The position numbers and the translations under genes were made by a program. The notes beneath the pieces were generated by a model, which was given only the letters and a program-made list of their open reading frames with translations, ran no database searches and was not told the origin of the DNA. From contig WGNI01000002.1 in the NCBI GenBank assembly GCA_016124655.1, forward strand, positions 186,001 through 250,000: a DNA stretch of 64,000 bases. The letters run 5' to 3'. This DNA is from Alphaproteobacteria bacterium. GTDB taxonomy: Bacteria; Pseudomonadota; Alphaproteobacteria; Caulobacterales; Aquidulcibacteraceae. The number at the start of each line of letters is the position of its first letter. Within the stretch, counting starts at the first letter, position 1. Shown piece after piece: positions 1 through 9,489 of this stretch.

Positions 1-446
1 TGGGCGAGCGGCGAACCTATATCGTCGTCAGCTTCCGCAATGTGCCGCATTCGATTTTCGCGGGTTCGCCGCTGGCGAACAATGAATTGGTAATCGAATT
101 GCAGCCGGACGAGGAAATCGCGCTGCGGCTGATGAACAAGGCGCCGGGGATCGGCCAGGACGGCATGACCCTGCAGGCGATGAGCCTGGATTTGTCGCTG
201 TCGGACAGTTTCAAGGATGCGCGCCGGCGCATCGCCTACGAACGCCTGTTCGTCGACATGATCGAAGGGCGGACGACGCTGTTCGTGCGCGGCGATGAGG
301 TTGAGGCCGCTTGGTCGTGGGTGGACCAAATTTCCGAGGCGTGGAAACAAGCCGATGTGCCGTGCGAAACCTATCCCGCGGGGTCGTGGGGGCCCGCGAG
401 CGCGCGCGCGCTCATCGCGCGCGATGGACGCGCCTGGCGCGACTAG
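1..446 (+). CDS. zwf: Glucose-6-phosphate dehydrogenase, C-terminal part (5' end outside window)
   Basis: This is the last 147 codons of an open frame that enters from the left edge (reading frame starts at base 3) and stops with TAG. It contains the segment NVPHSIF and, near the end, the G6PDH C-terminal pattern FVRGDEVEAAWSWVDQI followed by a PAGSWGP segment. The enzyme oxidises glucose-6-phosphate to 6-phosphogluconolactone with NADP+, the first step of the oxidative pentose phosphate and Entner-Doudoroff routes, in the cytosol. The catalytic domain lies outside the window. The gene converges on cysNC across a hairpin-rich gap. The family assignment is firm; coenzyme preference cannot be judged from this part. 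Confidence 0.93.
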   Translation, partial: GERRTYIVVSFRNVPHSIFAGSPLANNELVIELQPDEEIALRLMNKAPGIGQDGMTLQAMSLDLSLSDSFKDARRRIAYERLFVDMIEGRTTLFVRGDEVEAAWSWVDQISEAWKQADVPCETYPAGSWGPASARALIARDGRAWRD

Positions 447-460
447 ACTCAAGCGCTTTC

Positions 461-529
461 GCGCGTCTGTTCGCCAAAACCGGTTCCCATCCTGGATCAA
501 GTCCAGGACAGGCATTTTGGCTGACGCGC
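461..529. terminator. Nested inverted repeat between convergent genes (terminator or REP-like element)
   Basis: The gap between zwf and cysNC folds as nested arms. GCGCGTC (461-467) pairs with 523-529, GCCAAAA (473-479) with 515-521, and CCTGGA (491-496) with 502-507. There is no clear T-run. A bidirectional terminator fits the position. The inner near-palindrome also resembles the dispersed palindromic repeats often found between alphaproteobacterial genes; that is an impression from memory, and I found no second copy here. Confidence 0.55.
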
Positions 530-533
530 TTGG

Positions 534-2429
534 TCAGATATCCCAATTGGGCACGTAGTCGCCGACCAGGCGCTCGACAATGATTTTCGCGGCGGCTTCG
601 GCGTCGACGGCGGTCGTGTCGATGCGCAGCTCCGGAGCGTCCGGCGGTTCGTAGGGGCTGTCGACGCCGGTGAAGTTCTTCAGCTGGCCGGAGCGCGCCT
701 TCTTGTAGAGGCCTTTGACGTCGCGCTGTTCGGCCACGGCCAATGGCGTATCGATGAACACCTCGATGAATTCGCCCTCGGGCACGCGCGCGCGGGCGAG
801 GTCGCGTTCGGCCTTGAACGGTGAAATGAACGACACCAGCACGATGAGGCCCGCGTCGGTCATCAGCTTGGCCACTTCGGCGACGCGGCGGATGTTCTCC
901 ACGCGATCGGCGTCGGTGAAGCCGAGATCGCGATTGAGGCCGTGGCGAATGTTGTCGCCGTCGAGAAGGATCGTGTGGCGGCCCAAAGCGTGGAGCTGTT
1001 TTTCCACCAGATTGGCGATGGTGGATTTGCCGGAGCCTGAAAGTCCGGTGAACCACACCACGGCGGGACGCTGGCCCAGCGCGCGGGCGCGGGCGGTGCG
1101 GTCGATCTCCAGCGCCTGCCAGTGAATGTTCTGCGCGCGGCGCAGCGCGAAGTGCAGCATGCCGGCGGCGACCGTCGCGTTTGTCGCGCGGTCAATGAGA
1201 ATGAAGCCGCCGAGCTCGGGGTTTTCCGTGTATGGCGCAAAGGCGATGGGCTGGTCGAGCGCCAGCGTGCAAACGCCGATTTCGTTCAGCTCCAGCGTGC
1301 GGGCGGCCAGCTGCTCAAGCGAATTGACGTTGATTTTGTGTTTGGGCTCGGAGACCGAAGCGAGGACGGTCTTGGCGGCGCACTTCAAGACGTATTGCCG
1401 GCCGGGCAGCAGGGCTGCGTCGTCCATCCAGACGATGGTCGCTTCGAATTGATCGGAGGATTCCAGCGGCTGCAGCGCTTCGGCGATCACGTCGCCGCGC
1501 GAGCAATCGATTTCATCGGCGAAGGTCAGCGTCACGGATTGGCCGGCGTGCGCGGCGTCGAGATCGCCATCCTGCGTGACGATGCGCGCGATTGTGGTTT
1601 CGCGCCCGGACGGCGACACGCGCACGCGGTCGCCCGGCTTGACGGCGCCGGCGGCGATGCGCCCGGCGAAGCCGCGGAAGGATTGGTCCGGCCGATTCAC
1701 CCATTGCACCGCCATGCGGAAGGGCGCGCGCGTCAGCCGTTCGGAATCAACCTCCACGGTTTCGAGGTGCTCGATCAGCGTCGGTCCGCGATGCCAGGGC
1801 GTGTTGGCGCTTTTCGTGGTGATGTTGTCGCCCATCAGGCCGGAGATCGGGATGGCGGTGATGTCGGTCAGGCCGATGCGCCCGGCGAAAGCGCGGTAAT
1901 CGTTGACGATGTTTGTGAAGGTCGCTTCGTCGAAGCCGACGAGGTCCATCTTGTTCACCGCCAGCACGACATGGCGCATGCCGATCAGCGAAACCAGATA
2001 AGAATGGCGGCGCGTCTGGGTGAGCACGCCCTTGCGTGCGTCGATAAGAATGATCGCGAGATCGGCGGTCGACGCGCCGGTGATCATGTTGCGGGTGTAT
2101 TGTTCGTGGCCGGGCGTGTCGGCGACGATGAAGGCGCGTTTCTCCGTATTGAAAAAGCGATACGCGACGTCGATGGTGATGCCCTGTTCGCGCTCGGCGG
2201 CGAGGCCATCGACCAGCAGCGCGAAATCAAGCGCGCCGCCTTGGGTGCCGACCTTTTTGGAATCGCTTTCCAGGGCGGCCATCTGGTCGTCGAAGATGAG
2301 CTTGGAATCGTAGAGCAGGCGGCCGATCAAGGTGGACTTGCCGTCATCGACGGAGCCGCAGGTGATGAAGCGCAGCAGCGCGGAATCGGCGCGCATGTCG
2401 CGCGGAGCGTCGGCAGAATCGGCGGCCAT
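534..2429 (-). CDS. cysNC: Bifunctional sulfate adenylyltransferase subunit 1 / adenylylsulfate kinase (CysN-CysC fusion)
   Basis: This 631-residue protein has two enzymes in series. The N-terminal GTPase part has G1 at 25-33 (GSVDDGKST), the G3 motif DTPGH at 104-108 and NKMD at 159-162; it drives APS synthesis with CysD. The C-terminal APS kinase domain starts near residue 459 with P-loop GLSGSGKS (462-469), [15 protein letters not shown] and the [10 protein letters not shown] segment holding the phospho-acceptor serine of CysC. Together they turn sulfate into APS and then PAPS in the cytosol. The fusion is the known NodQ/CysNC type. The start overlaps the cysD stop by one base (TGATG), so the two are translationally coupled. 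Confidence 0.96.
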   Translation of the reverse strand: MAADSADAPRDMRADSALLRFITCGSVDDGKSTLIGRLLYDSKLIFDDQMAALESDSKKVGTQGGALDFALLVDGLAAEREQGITIDVAYRFFNTEKRAFIVADTPGHEQYTRNMITGASTADLAIILIDARKGVLTQTRRHSYLVSLIGMRHVVLAVNKMDLVGFDEATFTNIVNDYRAFAGRIGLTDITAIPISGLMGDNITTKSANTPWHRGPTLIEHLETVEVDSERLTRAPFRMAVQWVNRPDQSFRGFAGRIAAGAVKPGDRVRVSPSGRETTIARIVTQDGDLDAAHAGQSVTLTFADEIDCSRGDVIAEALQPLESSDQFEATIVWMDDAALLPGRQYVLKCAAKTVLASVSEPKHKINVNSLEQLAARTLELNEIGVCTLALDQPIAFAPYTENPELGGFILIDRATNATVAAGMLHFALRRAQNIHWQALEIDRTARARALGQRPAVVWFTGLSGSGKSTIANLVEKQLHALGRHTILLDGDNIRHGLNRDLGFTDADRVENIRRVAEVAKLMTDAGLIVLVSFISPFKAERDLARARVPEGEFIEVFIDTPLAVAEQRDVKGLYKKARSGQLKNFTGVDSPYEPPDAPELRIDTTAVDAEAAAKIIVERLVGDYVPNWDI

Positions 2430-3376
2430 CAGAAATAGCCCTCCTGCTTCTTCTTCTCCATGCTGGCGCTTTGATCGTGATCGATGGCGCGGCCCTGGCG
2501 TTCGCTGACCGCGGCGCGAAGCGTTTCCTCGATCACGGTTTCCAACGTGTCGGCGTCGCTTTCGATGGCGCCAGTCAAGGGGTAGCAGCCCAGCGTGCGG
2601 AAGCGCACGCGCTTCATCTGCGGGGTTTCGCCAGGATTGAGCGGCAGGCGCTCGTCATCGACCATGATCAGCGCGCCGTCGCGCACGACCACAGGACGCT
2701 CGGCGGCGAAATAGAGCGAGGGAATGGGGATGTTCTCGCGCGCGATGTATTGCCAGATGTCGCGCTCGGTCCAGTTCGAGAGCGGAAACACGCGCAGGGA
2801 TTCGCCTTTGGCGAGCCGCGTGTTGAACAGGCTCCACACTTCGGGGCGCTGATTTTTCGGGTCCCAGCGATGCTGCGCGTTGCGGAAGGAGAAGATGCGC
2901 TCCTTGGCGCGGCTTTTCTCTTCATCGCGGCGGGCGCCGCCGAAGGCCGCGTCGAATTTGTATTTGTCGAGCGCCTGCTTGAGCGCCTGGGTTTTCATGA
3001 TGTCGGTGTGCACGGTGGCGCCGTGTGTGATCGGATTGACGCCCTGCGCCAGGCCTTCGGGATTGGTGTGAATCAAGAGCTCCAGCCCGAGCTCCTTGGC
3101 GCGCTGGTCGCGGAACGCAATCATCTCCCGGAACTTCCATGTCGTGTCGACATGCAGAAGCGGGAAAGGCGGCTTGGCGGGATAGAAGGCCTTCATCGCC
3201 AGGTGCAGCATGACCGAGCTGTCCTTGCCGATGGAGTAAAGCATCACCGGCCGCTCGCAGGTGGCCGCGACCTCGCGCATGATGAACAGCGCCTCGGCCT
3301 CCAGGCGGTCGAGGTGGGAGAGCGCGCCGGCGCGCGCGGCCGTTGGGGACAGGGAAGCAGCCGTCATACGTTGCAA
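2429..3376 (-). CDS. cysD: Sulfate adenylyltransferase subunit 2 (CysD)
   Basis: This 315-residue protein carries the PP-loop-type ATP-binding motif SIGKDSS at 48-54 and the basic [19 protein letters not shown] segment typical of CysD. It forms APS from ATP and sulfate in complex with the CysN part of the downstream protein. The first 20 or so residues are variable, and an internal Met at residue 4 is an alternative start. It is the first gene of the two-gene cysD-cysNC operon; the 125-base gap upstream should hold the promoter. The neighbouring Crp-type regulator is a possible controller, which is inference from position only. Confidence 0.96.
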   Translation of the reverse strand: MQRMTAASLSPTAARAGALSHLDRLEAEALFIMREVAATCERPVMLYSIGKDSSVMLHLAMKAFYPAKPPFPLLHVDTTWKFREMIAFRDQRAKELGLELLIHTNPEGLAQGVNPITHGATVHTDIMKTQALKQALDKYKFDAAFGGARRDEEKSRAKERIFSFRNAQHRWDPKNQRPEVWSLFNTRLAKGESLRVFPLSNWTERDIWQYIARENIPIPSLYFAAERPVVVRDGALIMVDDERLPLNPGETPQMKRVRFRTLGCYPLTGAIESDADTLETVIEETLRAAVSERQGRAIDHDQSASMEKKKQEGYF

Positions 3377-3501
3377 TGCAGACCAGGGCGCGCAAGCGCG
3401 GGATGGAGAAGAGACGCGCGAAACATGGTCTTCGCCTTCGGGGAATTCACGGCAGAATCCTTGTAGACGGGTTTAGGCGGACGGGCGCGTCTTGACGGGT
3501 C

Positions 3502-4197
3502 TCAGCGGGCGCGGAGGTCCTCGATCAGCGCCTCGAGCTGGGCGCGGCGCTCGATGCGGACGCCGGATTTGCCCAGCTGGACCCAGCCCTGTTCGCGCCA
3601 TTCGTGCAGTTTGCGGTTCACTTTCTCGCGCGACGCGCCGATCCGGCGGGCCATCTCGACCTGGGTCAGCGCCACTACGGCGCTGGCCTTGGCCTCGGAA
3701 AGCAGCAATCGCGCCAAGCGGCCGCCGAGGTCGAGAATGGCGGCGTCCTCCATCGCCGCGTCGGCGGCGCGGAGCCTGCGGCTCAACTCCACCACGAGGG
3801 CGAGCATGGCTTTTGGCTCCTCCTGCAACGCCTCCAGCATGGCGTCGCGGGGGATGCGGACCAGCCGCGACCGGCGCAGCGCGGCCATGTCGGCGGAGCG
3901 CGGACCGCCATCCAGGGCGGCCATTTCGCCGATCACGGCGCCTGGCCCCAGCGCGGCGAGGCGGATGTCCCTACCGCCTTCGGTCGACACGGAAATTTCG
4001 ATTTCGCCTTCGAGCACGACATAGGCGGCGTCGCCTGGCTCGCCCTTGGTGCAAAGCTGGGCGCCGGCCTCCAGCGGCACGACCCCGCCTGAGGCGGCCA
4101 GGCGGCGCAATCCCCGTTCTGAAACGGCATGGAAGAGCGGCGCGCGCGCCAGGGCGGCCTCGACGCCATCAAGGTCGGTACGGCTCGCAGCGCTCAT
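3502..4197 (-). CDS. Crp/Fnr-family transcriptional regulator
   Basis: The protein has an N-terminal cyclic-nucleotide-binding-type beta-barrel (with GEMAALDGGPRSADM in the effector-loop region) and a C-terminal winged helix with recognition segment TQVEMARRIGASREKVNRKL. I chose the ATG at 4197 (231 residues); a longer frame to 4230 adds 11 residues that look non-native. There is no Fnr-type cysteine cluster, so an oxygen-sensing iron-sulfur centre is unlikely. A 6-11-6 palindrome lies about 30 bases upstream and may be its own operator. It is transcribed toward cysD, so it may sit in or regulate the sulfur operon. The ligand is unknown. Confidence 0.88.
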   Translation of the reverse strand: MSAASRTDLDGVEAALARAPLFHAVSERGLRRLAASGGVVPLEAGAQLCTKGEPGDAAYVVLEGEIEISVSTEGGRDIRLAALGPGAVIGEMAALDGGPRSADMAALRRSRLVRIPRDAMLEALQEEPKAMLALVVELSRRLRAADAAMEDAAILDLGGRLARLLLSEAKASAVVALTQVEMARRIGASREKVNRKLHEWREQGWVQLGKSGVRIERRAQLEALIEDLRAR

Positions 4198-4228
4198 TTT
4201 CGTCCCACAGGTCAAGAGCATAGTCTGC

Positions 4229-4251
4229 AATTGGCCTTGCGTCGACCAATT
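4229..4251. promoter_or_regulatory. Candidate Crp-type operator (AATTGG-N11-CCAATT)
   Basis: This is a perfect 6-base inverted repeat with an 11-base spacer, 31 bases upstream of the regulator's ATG. Placement in front of a Crp/Fnr-family gene suggests autoregulation. The site is not the classical E. coli Crp or Fnr consensus; the assignment rests on symmetry and position. Confidence 0.4.
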
Positions 4252-4662
4252 CTGCGGCGCCTTGGCGGGTTCGCCGACAAAAGCCGCAGCGTGGAAAGCG
4301 CTGGCGCATCAATCCGACTCCCCGCGAACTGATGTAGACTGCGAGACTCGGAGAAAATGCGATGGTTCATGAACCCGCCTCATGGTTAACTTGGCTTGGC
4401 TGGCCGCCAGGCGAAGAGCGCCACAGAGCGGCGGGCCATGAAGCGGGGACGCGGCCAAGGACCAGCGCCGCAACTTTAGGGCCTGTGTGTGTCATGCGTC
4501 GCGGCTGCGGCGCGGCGAGAATGCGCGCCCTGGCAGGGCGGACGGAGCTGCTGCAAGTGTGATCGCAGACAGTCTCCCAATCCGTTGGCGCGCACTACAT
4601 TTTGGTAAGGCGACGGTGGACGGCGCGCTTCGCCTCCCTCAGCGCCGCATGGATATGGAGCC
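4252..4662. other. Non-coding region upstream of prkA
   Basis: I see no gene supported in this stretch. It holds a perfect 12-base palindrome, GGTTCATGAACC, at 4364-4375. A 66-codon open frame (4362-4562) has no recognisable composition or ribosome-binding site and is not called. The prkA promoter must lie here; I cannot pick a convincing -35/-10 pair. Confidence 0.5.
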
Positions 4663-6606
4663 ATGATGTCTGACGATCTATTCCAGTCGTATGCGCGCGG
4701 CTACGAGGCGCGGCGCGACTCGGAGATGAGCCTGCAGGACTTCCTTGAAGGCTGCAAAAGCGATCCCGGCTTCTATGCCGGCGCACATGAGCGGCTGCTC
4801 GCCGCGATCGGCGAACCGGACATGATCGATACGGCCAAGGATCAGCGCCTTGGCCGCATTTTCATGAACCGCACCTTGCGGGTGTATCCCGCGTTCTCCG
4901 AATTCTACGGCATGGAAGAGACGATCGAACGCATCGTCTCGTTCCTGCGCCACGGCGCTCAAGGTTTAGAAGAGCGCAAGCAGATCCTTTATCTGCTCGG
5001 CCCTGTCGGCGGCGGTAAGTCTTCATTGGCTGAGCGCCTTAAAGCGCTGATCGAGCTGCAGCCGATCTATGTGCTCAAGGCTGGCGGCGACTTGTCGCCG
5101 GTGTTTGAAAGCCCGCTGGGGCTGTTCGATCCCGCGACCATGGCGGACAGGCTGGAAGAGAAGTACGGCGTGCCGCGGCGGCGCCTTAGCGGATTGATGA
5201 GCCCGTGGTGCGTGAAGCGGCTCGACGAATTCAACGGCGATATTTCGAAGTTCAAGGTCGTCAAGGTGATGCCGTCGCGGCTGCGCCAGATCGCTGTGGC
5301 CAAGACTGAGCCGGGCGATGAGAACAATCAGGACGTCTCGTCCCTGGTCGGCAAGGTCGATATCCGCCGGCTGGAGACGCTCGCGCAGAACGATCCCGAC
5401 GCCTATTCCTATTCCGGCGGTCTCAACCGCGCCAATCAAGGCGTTCTTGAGTTCGTGGAAATGTTCAAGGCGCCGATCAAGATGCTGCATCCGCTGCTGA
5501 CGGCGACGCAGGAAGGCAATTATGTCGGCACCGAGAATATCGGCGCCATCCCGTTCCAGGGCGTGATCATGGCGCACTCCAATGAATCGGAGTGGCAGAG
5601 CTTCAAAAACAACAAGAACAACGAAGCGTTCATCGACCGCATCTTCGTAATCAAGGTGCCGTACTGCCTGCGGGTGATGGAAGAGCAGAAGATCTACGAC
5701 AAGCTGGTGTCGACGTCGGAATTGTCGGAGGCGCCGTGCGCGCCCGGCACGCTGGAGATGCTGGCGCGGTTTTCCGTGCTGTCGCGGCTGCGCGAGCATG
5801 AGAATTCGTCGCTGTTCGCGAAGATGCGCGTCTATGACGGGGAAAGCCTGAAGGAGGTCGATCCCAAGGCGCGGACGATGCAGGAGTACAAGGACGCCGC
5901 GGGCGTCGACGAAGGCATGGACGGCGTGTCGACGCGGTTTGCGTTCAAGGTGCTGGCTGCCACGTTCAATCACGACACGCAGGAAGTGGCAGCCGATCCC
6001 GTGCACTTGATGTACGTGCTGGAGCAGGCGATCCGGCGCGAGCAGTTTCCGGCCGAGCGCGAGAACCGCTATCTGGAGTTCATCAAGGCGGACCTCGCGC
6101 CGCGCTACGCCGAATTCATCGGTCACGAAATCCAGAAGGCATATCTGGAGAGCTATCACGATTACGGGCAGAATTTGTTCGACCGCTATGTCGATTACGC
6201 CGACGCGTGGATCGAAGATCAGGACTTCAAGGACCCCGACACGGGCCAATTGCTGAACCGGGAATTGCTCAATCAGGAGCTGTCCAAGATCGAAAAGCCG
6301 GCCGGGATCGCCAACCCGAAGGACTTCCGCAACGAGGTGGTGAAGTTCACCCTGCGCGCGCGGGCCAGCTATGGGGGCAAGAATCCCTCCTGGACATCGT
6401 ACGAAAAAATCCGCGAAGTGATCGAACGGCGCATGTTCAGCCAAGTCGAAGACCTGCTGCCGGTGATCAGTTTCGGCTCCAAAAAGGACAGCGACAGCGA
6501 AAAGAAGCACGAAGAGTTCGTCGAGCGCATGGTCGAGCGCGGCTACACGGAGCGCCAGGTGCGCCGGCTGGTCGAGTGGTACATGCGCGTCAAGCAAGCG
6601 GGGTAA
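4663..6606 (+). CDS. prkA: PrkA family serine protein kinase
   Basis: This 647-residue protein has an AAA+-like N-terminal domain with P-loop GPVGGGKS at 113-120 and a C-terminal PrkA kinase-like region. Full-length similarity to the PrkA/YeaG family is plain (for example the SYSGGLNRANQGVLEFVEMF segment). It is a cytosolic stress/starvation-linked kinase or AAA ATPase. The start is ATG ATG with GGAG just upstream; the second Met is equally possible. It is followed at 12 bases by the DUF444 gene and then spoVR. This three-gene set is widely conserved in proteobacteria and tied to nitrogen-starvation and stationary-phase survival in enterobacteria. Confidence 0.95.
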   Translation: MMSDDLFQSYARGYEARRDSEMSLQDFLEGCKSDPGFYAGAHERLLAAIGEPDMIDTAKDQRLGRIFMNRTLRVYPAFSEFYGMEETIERIVSFLRHGAQGLEERKQILYLLGPVGGGKSSLAERLKALIELQPIYVLKAGGDLSPVFESPLGLFDPATMADRLEEKYGVPRRRLSGLMSPWCVKRLDEFNGDISKFKVVKVMPSRLRQIAVAKTEPGDENNQDVSSLVGKVDIRRLETLAQNDPDAYSYSGGLNRANQGVLEFVEMFKAPIKMLHPLLTATQEGNYVGTENIGAIPFQGVIMAHSNESEWQSFKNNKNNEAFIDRIFVIKVPYCLRVMEEQKIYDKLVSTSELSEAPCAPGTLEMLARFSVLSRLREHENSSLFAKMRVYDGESLKEVDPKARTMQEYKDAAGVDEGMDGVSTRFAFKVLAATFNHDTQEVAADPVHLMYVLEQAIRREQFPAERENRYLEFIKADLAPRYAEFIGHEIQKAYLESYHDYGQNLFDRYVDYADAWIEDQDFKDPDTGQLLNRELLNQELSKIEKPAGIANPKDFRNEVVKFTLRARASYGGKNPSWTSYEKIREVIERRMFSQVEDLLPVISFGSKKDSDSEKKHEEFVERMVERGYTERQVRRLVEWYMRVKQAG

Positions 6607-6618
6607 GCGCGAAGGCTC

Positions 6619-7917
6619 ATGCATGTTATCGATCGCCGGCTGAATCCGAAGGGCAAGAGCCTGGCCAACAGGCAGCGCTTCGTGCGCCGCGCGCGCGCCC
6701 AGGTCCGTCGCGCGGTGCGCGACATTTCCAAGGACCGGTCGATCAAGGATTTCGACAAAGGCGGCGAAGTGACGATCCCAGCCGGCGGGGTGCACGAGCC
6801 GACGTTGCGGCGCTCGGCGTCCGGCGGGGTTCGGGATTATCTTCTGCCGGGCAATAAGGATTACATCGAAGGCGACACGATCGCGCGCCCGCCAAGCGGC
6901 GACGGCGCAAGCGGGCCTTCGGATTCCGGCGACGGCGAGGACGGCTTTCGCTTCGCGCTGTCGGACGACGAGTTCCTCGATCTGTTCCTTGAGGACCTCG
7001 AACTGCCGGACATGGCGAAGCGGGAAGTGACGGGCGAAGCGGTCACGGAAATGCGCCGCGCCGGCTATCGCACGACGGGCTCGCCGGCTTCGATCTCCAT
7101 TCCGCGGACGATGCGGCTGTCGATGTCGCGGCGCATTGCGCTGAAACGGCCGCGCCCGGAAGAGATCGCGGCCTTGAAGGAAGAGATCGCCGCGCTTGAA
7201 GCGGACAGCGGCGAGGGCGAGCGGCTGGAGTCATTGCGCGCGCAGCTCGATCGCTTGCAGCGGCGGGCGAAGGTGATCCCGTATCTCGATCCTCTGGATG
7301 TGCGCTACCGGCGCTTCGAGGCCGTGCCGAAGCCGGTCGCGCAGGCGGTGATGTTCTGCCTGATGGACGTGTCCGGCTCAATGGACGAGCACATGAAGGA
7401 CCTCGCGAAGCGTTTCTATGCGCTGCTCTATCTGTTCCTGAAGCGACGCTATGAGCGCGTGGAAGTCGTGTTCATCCGCCACACGCACCAAGCGGAGGAG
7501 GTCGATGAGCAGACCTTCTTCTACAGCCGCGAAACCGGCGGCACGGTGGTGTCGACGGCGCTGGAAGAAATGGCGCGCGTGGTGACGGCGCGGTTTCCGC
7601 TCAATTCCTGGAACATCTACGCCGCGCAGGCGTCGGACGGCGACAATTCGCCGTCCGACAACACCAAGACGGCGGCGCTGCTGAACGACGTCATCCTGCC
7701 GATGTGCCAGTATTACGCGTATCTGGAAGTGGGCGCGGACGAAGACGATCTGCCGATCGGGGCGCCGAGCGGGCGGCCTTCGAGCCTGTGGCGCACCTAT
7801 GAGGCGATGGTCGCCTCGAAATCGCCGATCGCGATGCGCAAGGTGCGCCATCGCCGGGAGATTTTCCCCGTGTTCCGAGATCTGTTTCAACGCCGGCAAT
7901 CGGCGGAGGCGTCATGA
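6619..7917 (+). CDS. DUF444 (YeaH/YhbH) family protein
   Basis: This 432-residue protein matches the YeaH/YhbH family in length and layout: a charged N-terminus, a segment of glutamate/lysine-rich helix around residues 180-215, and a von Willebrand A-like domain whose MIDAS motif is seen in CLMDVSGSMDEHMKD (DxSxS). The biochemical role is unknown; it is presumed to be a partner of PrkA and SpoVR. The VWA MIDAS suggests a metal-dependent protein-protein contact. The stop overlaps the spoVR start by four bases (ATGA), so these genes are translationally coupled. Confidence 0.93.
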   Translation: MHVIDRRLNPKGKSLANRQRFVRRARAQVRRAVRDISKDRSIKDFDKGGEVTIPAGGVHEPTLRRSASGGVRDYLLPGNKDYIEGDTIARPPSGDGASGPSDSGDGEDGFRFALSDDEFLDLFLEDLELPDMAKREVTGEAVTEMRRAGYRTTGSPASISIPRTMRLSMSRRIALKRPRPEEIAALKEEIAALEADSGEGERLESLRAQLDRLQRRAKVIPYLDPLDVRYRRFEAVPKPVAQAVMFCLMDVSGSMDEHMKDLAKRFYALLYLFLKRRYERVEVVFIRHTHQAEEVDEQTFFYSRETGGTVVSTALEEMARVVTARFPLNSWNIYAAQASDGDNSPSDNTKTAALLNDVILPMCQYYAYLEVGADEDDLPIGAPSGRPSSLWRTYEAMVASKSPIAMRKVRHRREIFPVFRDLFQRRQSAEAS

Positions 7918-9476
7918 GCCAGCGCACAGCGAAGAAGAAGCCCAAGGCGGAGCTTCTGTTCAATAGTCCGGATTGGGATTTCGGCACAATCGATCGCATC
8001 TATCAGGCGGTGGAGGCGATCGGCATCGGCGAGATGGGGCTTGATATCTACAAGAACCAGATCGAGGTGATCACGTCGGAACAGATGCTCGATGCGTATT
8101 CGAGCGTCGGCATGCCGCTGTTCTACAAGCATTGGTCCTTCGGCAAGCAATTCGCCACCAGCGAGGCGCTCTATCGCAAGGGCTGGCAAGGGCTGGCCTA
8201 CGAGATCGTCATCAATTCCGATCCCTGCATCGTCTACATCATGGAGGAGAACACCGCCATGATGCAGACGCTGGTGATCGCGCACGCCGGCTTCGGGCAC
8301 AATCACTTCTTCAAGAACAATTACGTGTTCCGGCAATGGACGGACGCGGAAGGCATTCTCGATTATCTCGATTTCGCCAAGAGCTTCATCGCCAAGTGCG
8401 AGGAGCGCTATGGCGAAGCGGAGGTCGAGCGTGTGATCGACGCCGCGCACGCGCTGCAAAGCCACGGCGTGCACCGTTTCCCGCGCAAGCGCGCGCCCGA
8501 TCTGCGCACGGAGCAGAAGCGCGAGCAGGAGCGGCGCGCGCATGGCGAGGCGCTGTTCAACGATCTGTGGCGCACGGTGCCCACGAAGAAACGTCGCGGC
8601 GCCAAGGACAAGTTGGAGCAAGAGCGCCGGCGCGCGCTGCTTGGCCTGCCGGAAGAGAATGTCCTCTATTTCCTGGAGAAGACCGCGCCGCGGCTGCAGC
8701 CCTGGCAGCGCGAGGTGCTGCGAATCGTGCGGCTGATCGCGCAGTATTTCTATCCGCAACGCCAGACCAAGATGATGAATGAAGGCTGCGCCACCTACAC
8801 GCACCATCGCATCATGCAGCGGCTCTATGAGCAGGGGCGCATCGATGACCGCGCGTTCCTGGAGTTTCTGCATTCGCACACGAACGTGGTGATGCAGCCG
8901 GCCTTCAATGACCGGCGCTTCTCCGGCATCAATCCGTACGCGCTCGGCTTCGCCATGATGCAGGACATCGAGCGCGTGTGCCTGGAGCCGACGGACGAGG
9001 ATCGCCTATGGCTGCCAGCGATCGCGGGCAGCCGCGATCCTTACGAAGTGCTCAAGGATGTGTGGGCGAATTATCGCGACGAGAGTTTCGTGTCGCAATT
9101 CCTCACGCCGCACCTGATGCGCAAGATGGGCTTCTTCCATGTTGTCGACGACGAGGACGAAGACGAATTGCGCGTGGCCGCGATCCATGATGAGCGCGGC
9201 TATCGCAATGTGCGGCGTGCGCTGTCGCGGCACTATGATGTCGCGCGCCGAGAGCCGGACATTCAGATCGTCGATGTCGATCTGGTCGGCGACCGCCAGC
9301 TCATCTTGCATCACCGCGTGCTCGATGGCGTGATGCTGGAGGCGGAGGAGGCGGGCAAAGTGCTGCAGCATCTCGCCGATCTGTGGGGCTATGACGTCGT
9401 TCTGCGCGAGGTTGAAGGCGAGGGCGACGAGCCGGTGGAAGAGCACGTCGTCTCGCCGCAGCATCCGTTCGGGTAA
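7914..9476 (+). CDS. SpoVR family protein
   Basis: This 520-residue protein has the SpoVR/YcgB signature throughout, including the N-terminal WDFGTIDRIY and MPLFYKHWSFGKQF segments and the His-rich stretch GFGHNHFFKNNYVF. In Bacillus SpoVR affects spore cortex formation. In non-sporulating proteobacteria it is carried with prkA and DUF444, and its molecular activity is not known. It is the last gene of the three-gene operon and converges on the universal stress gene with only 13 bases between. Confidence 0.94.
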   Translation: MSQRTAKKKPKAELLFNSPDWDFGTIDRIYQAVEAIGIGEMGLDIYKNQIEVITSEQMLDAYSSVGMPLFYKHWSFGKQFATSEALYRKGWQGLAYEIVINSDPCIVYIMEENTAMMQTLVIAHAGFGHNHFFKNNYVFRQWTDAEGILDYLDFAKSFIAKCEERYGEAEVERVIDAAHALQSHGVHRFPRKRAPDLRTEQKREQERRAHGEALFNDLWRTVPTKKRRGAKDKLEQERRRALLGLPEENVLYFLEKTAPRLQPWQREVLRIVRLIAQYFYPQRQTKMMNEGCATYTHHRIMQRLYEQGRIDDRAFLEFLHSHTNVVMQPAFNDRRFSGINPYALGFAMMQDIERVCLEPTDEDRLWLPAIAGSRDPYEVLKDVWANYRDESFVSQFLTPHLMRKMGFFHVVDDEDEDELRVAAIHDERGYRNVRRALSRHYDVARREPDIQIVDVDLVGDRQLILHHRVLDGVMLEAEEAGKVLQHLADLWGYDVVLREVEGEGDEPVEEHVVSPQHPFG

Positions 9477-9489
9477 GGCCGCGGCGCGA

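Noticed and set aside
1122..2438. 438-codon plus-strand open frame antisense to cysNC
   Set aside because: The opposite strand carries two intact enzyme domains with all motifs; the plus frame has no family likeness.
4362..4562. 66-codon open frame upstream of prkA
   Set aside because: No ribosome-binding site, no composition or motif that suggests a protein.
5023..6795. Long minus-strand open frame antisense to prkA
   Set aside because: It is a His/Leu/Arg-rich mirror of a strongly conserved gene, with no recognisable domain; GC-rich codon bias opens such frames.
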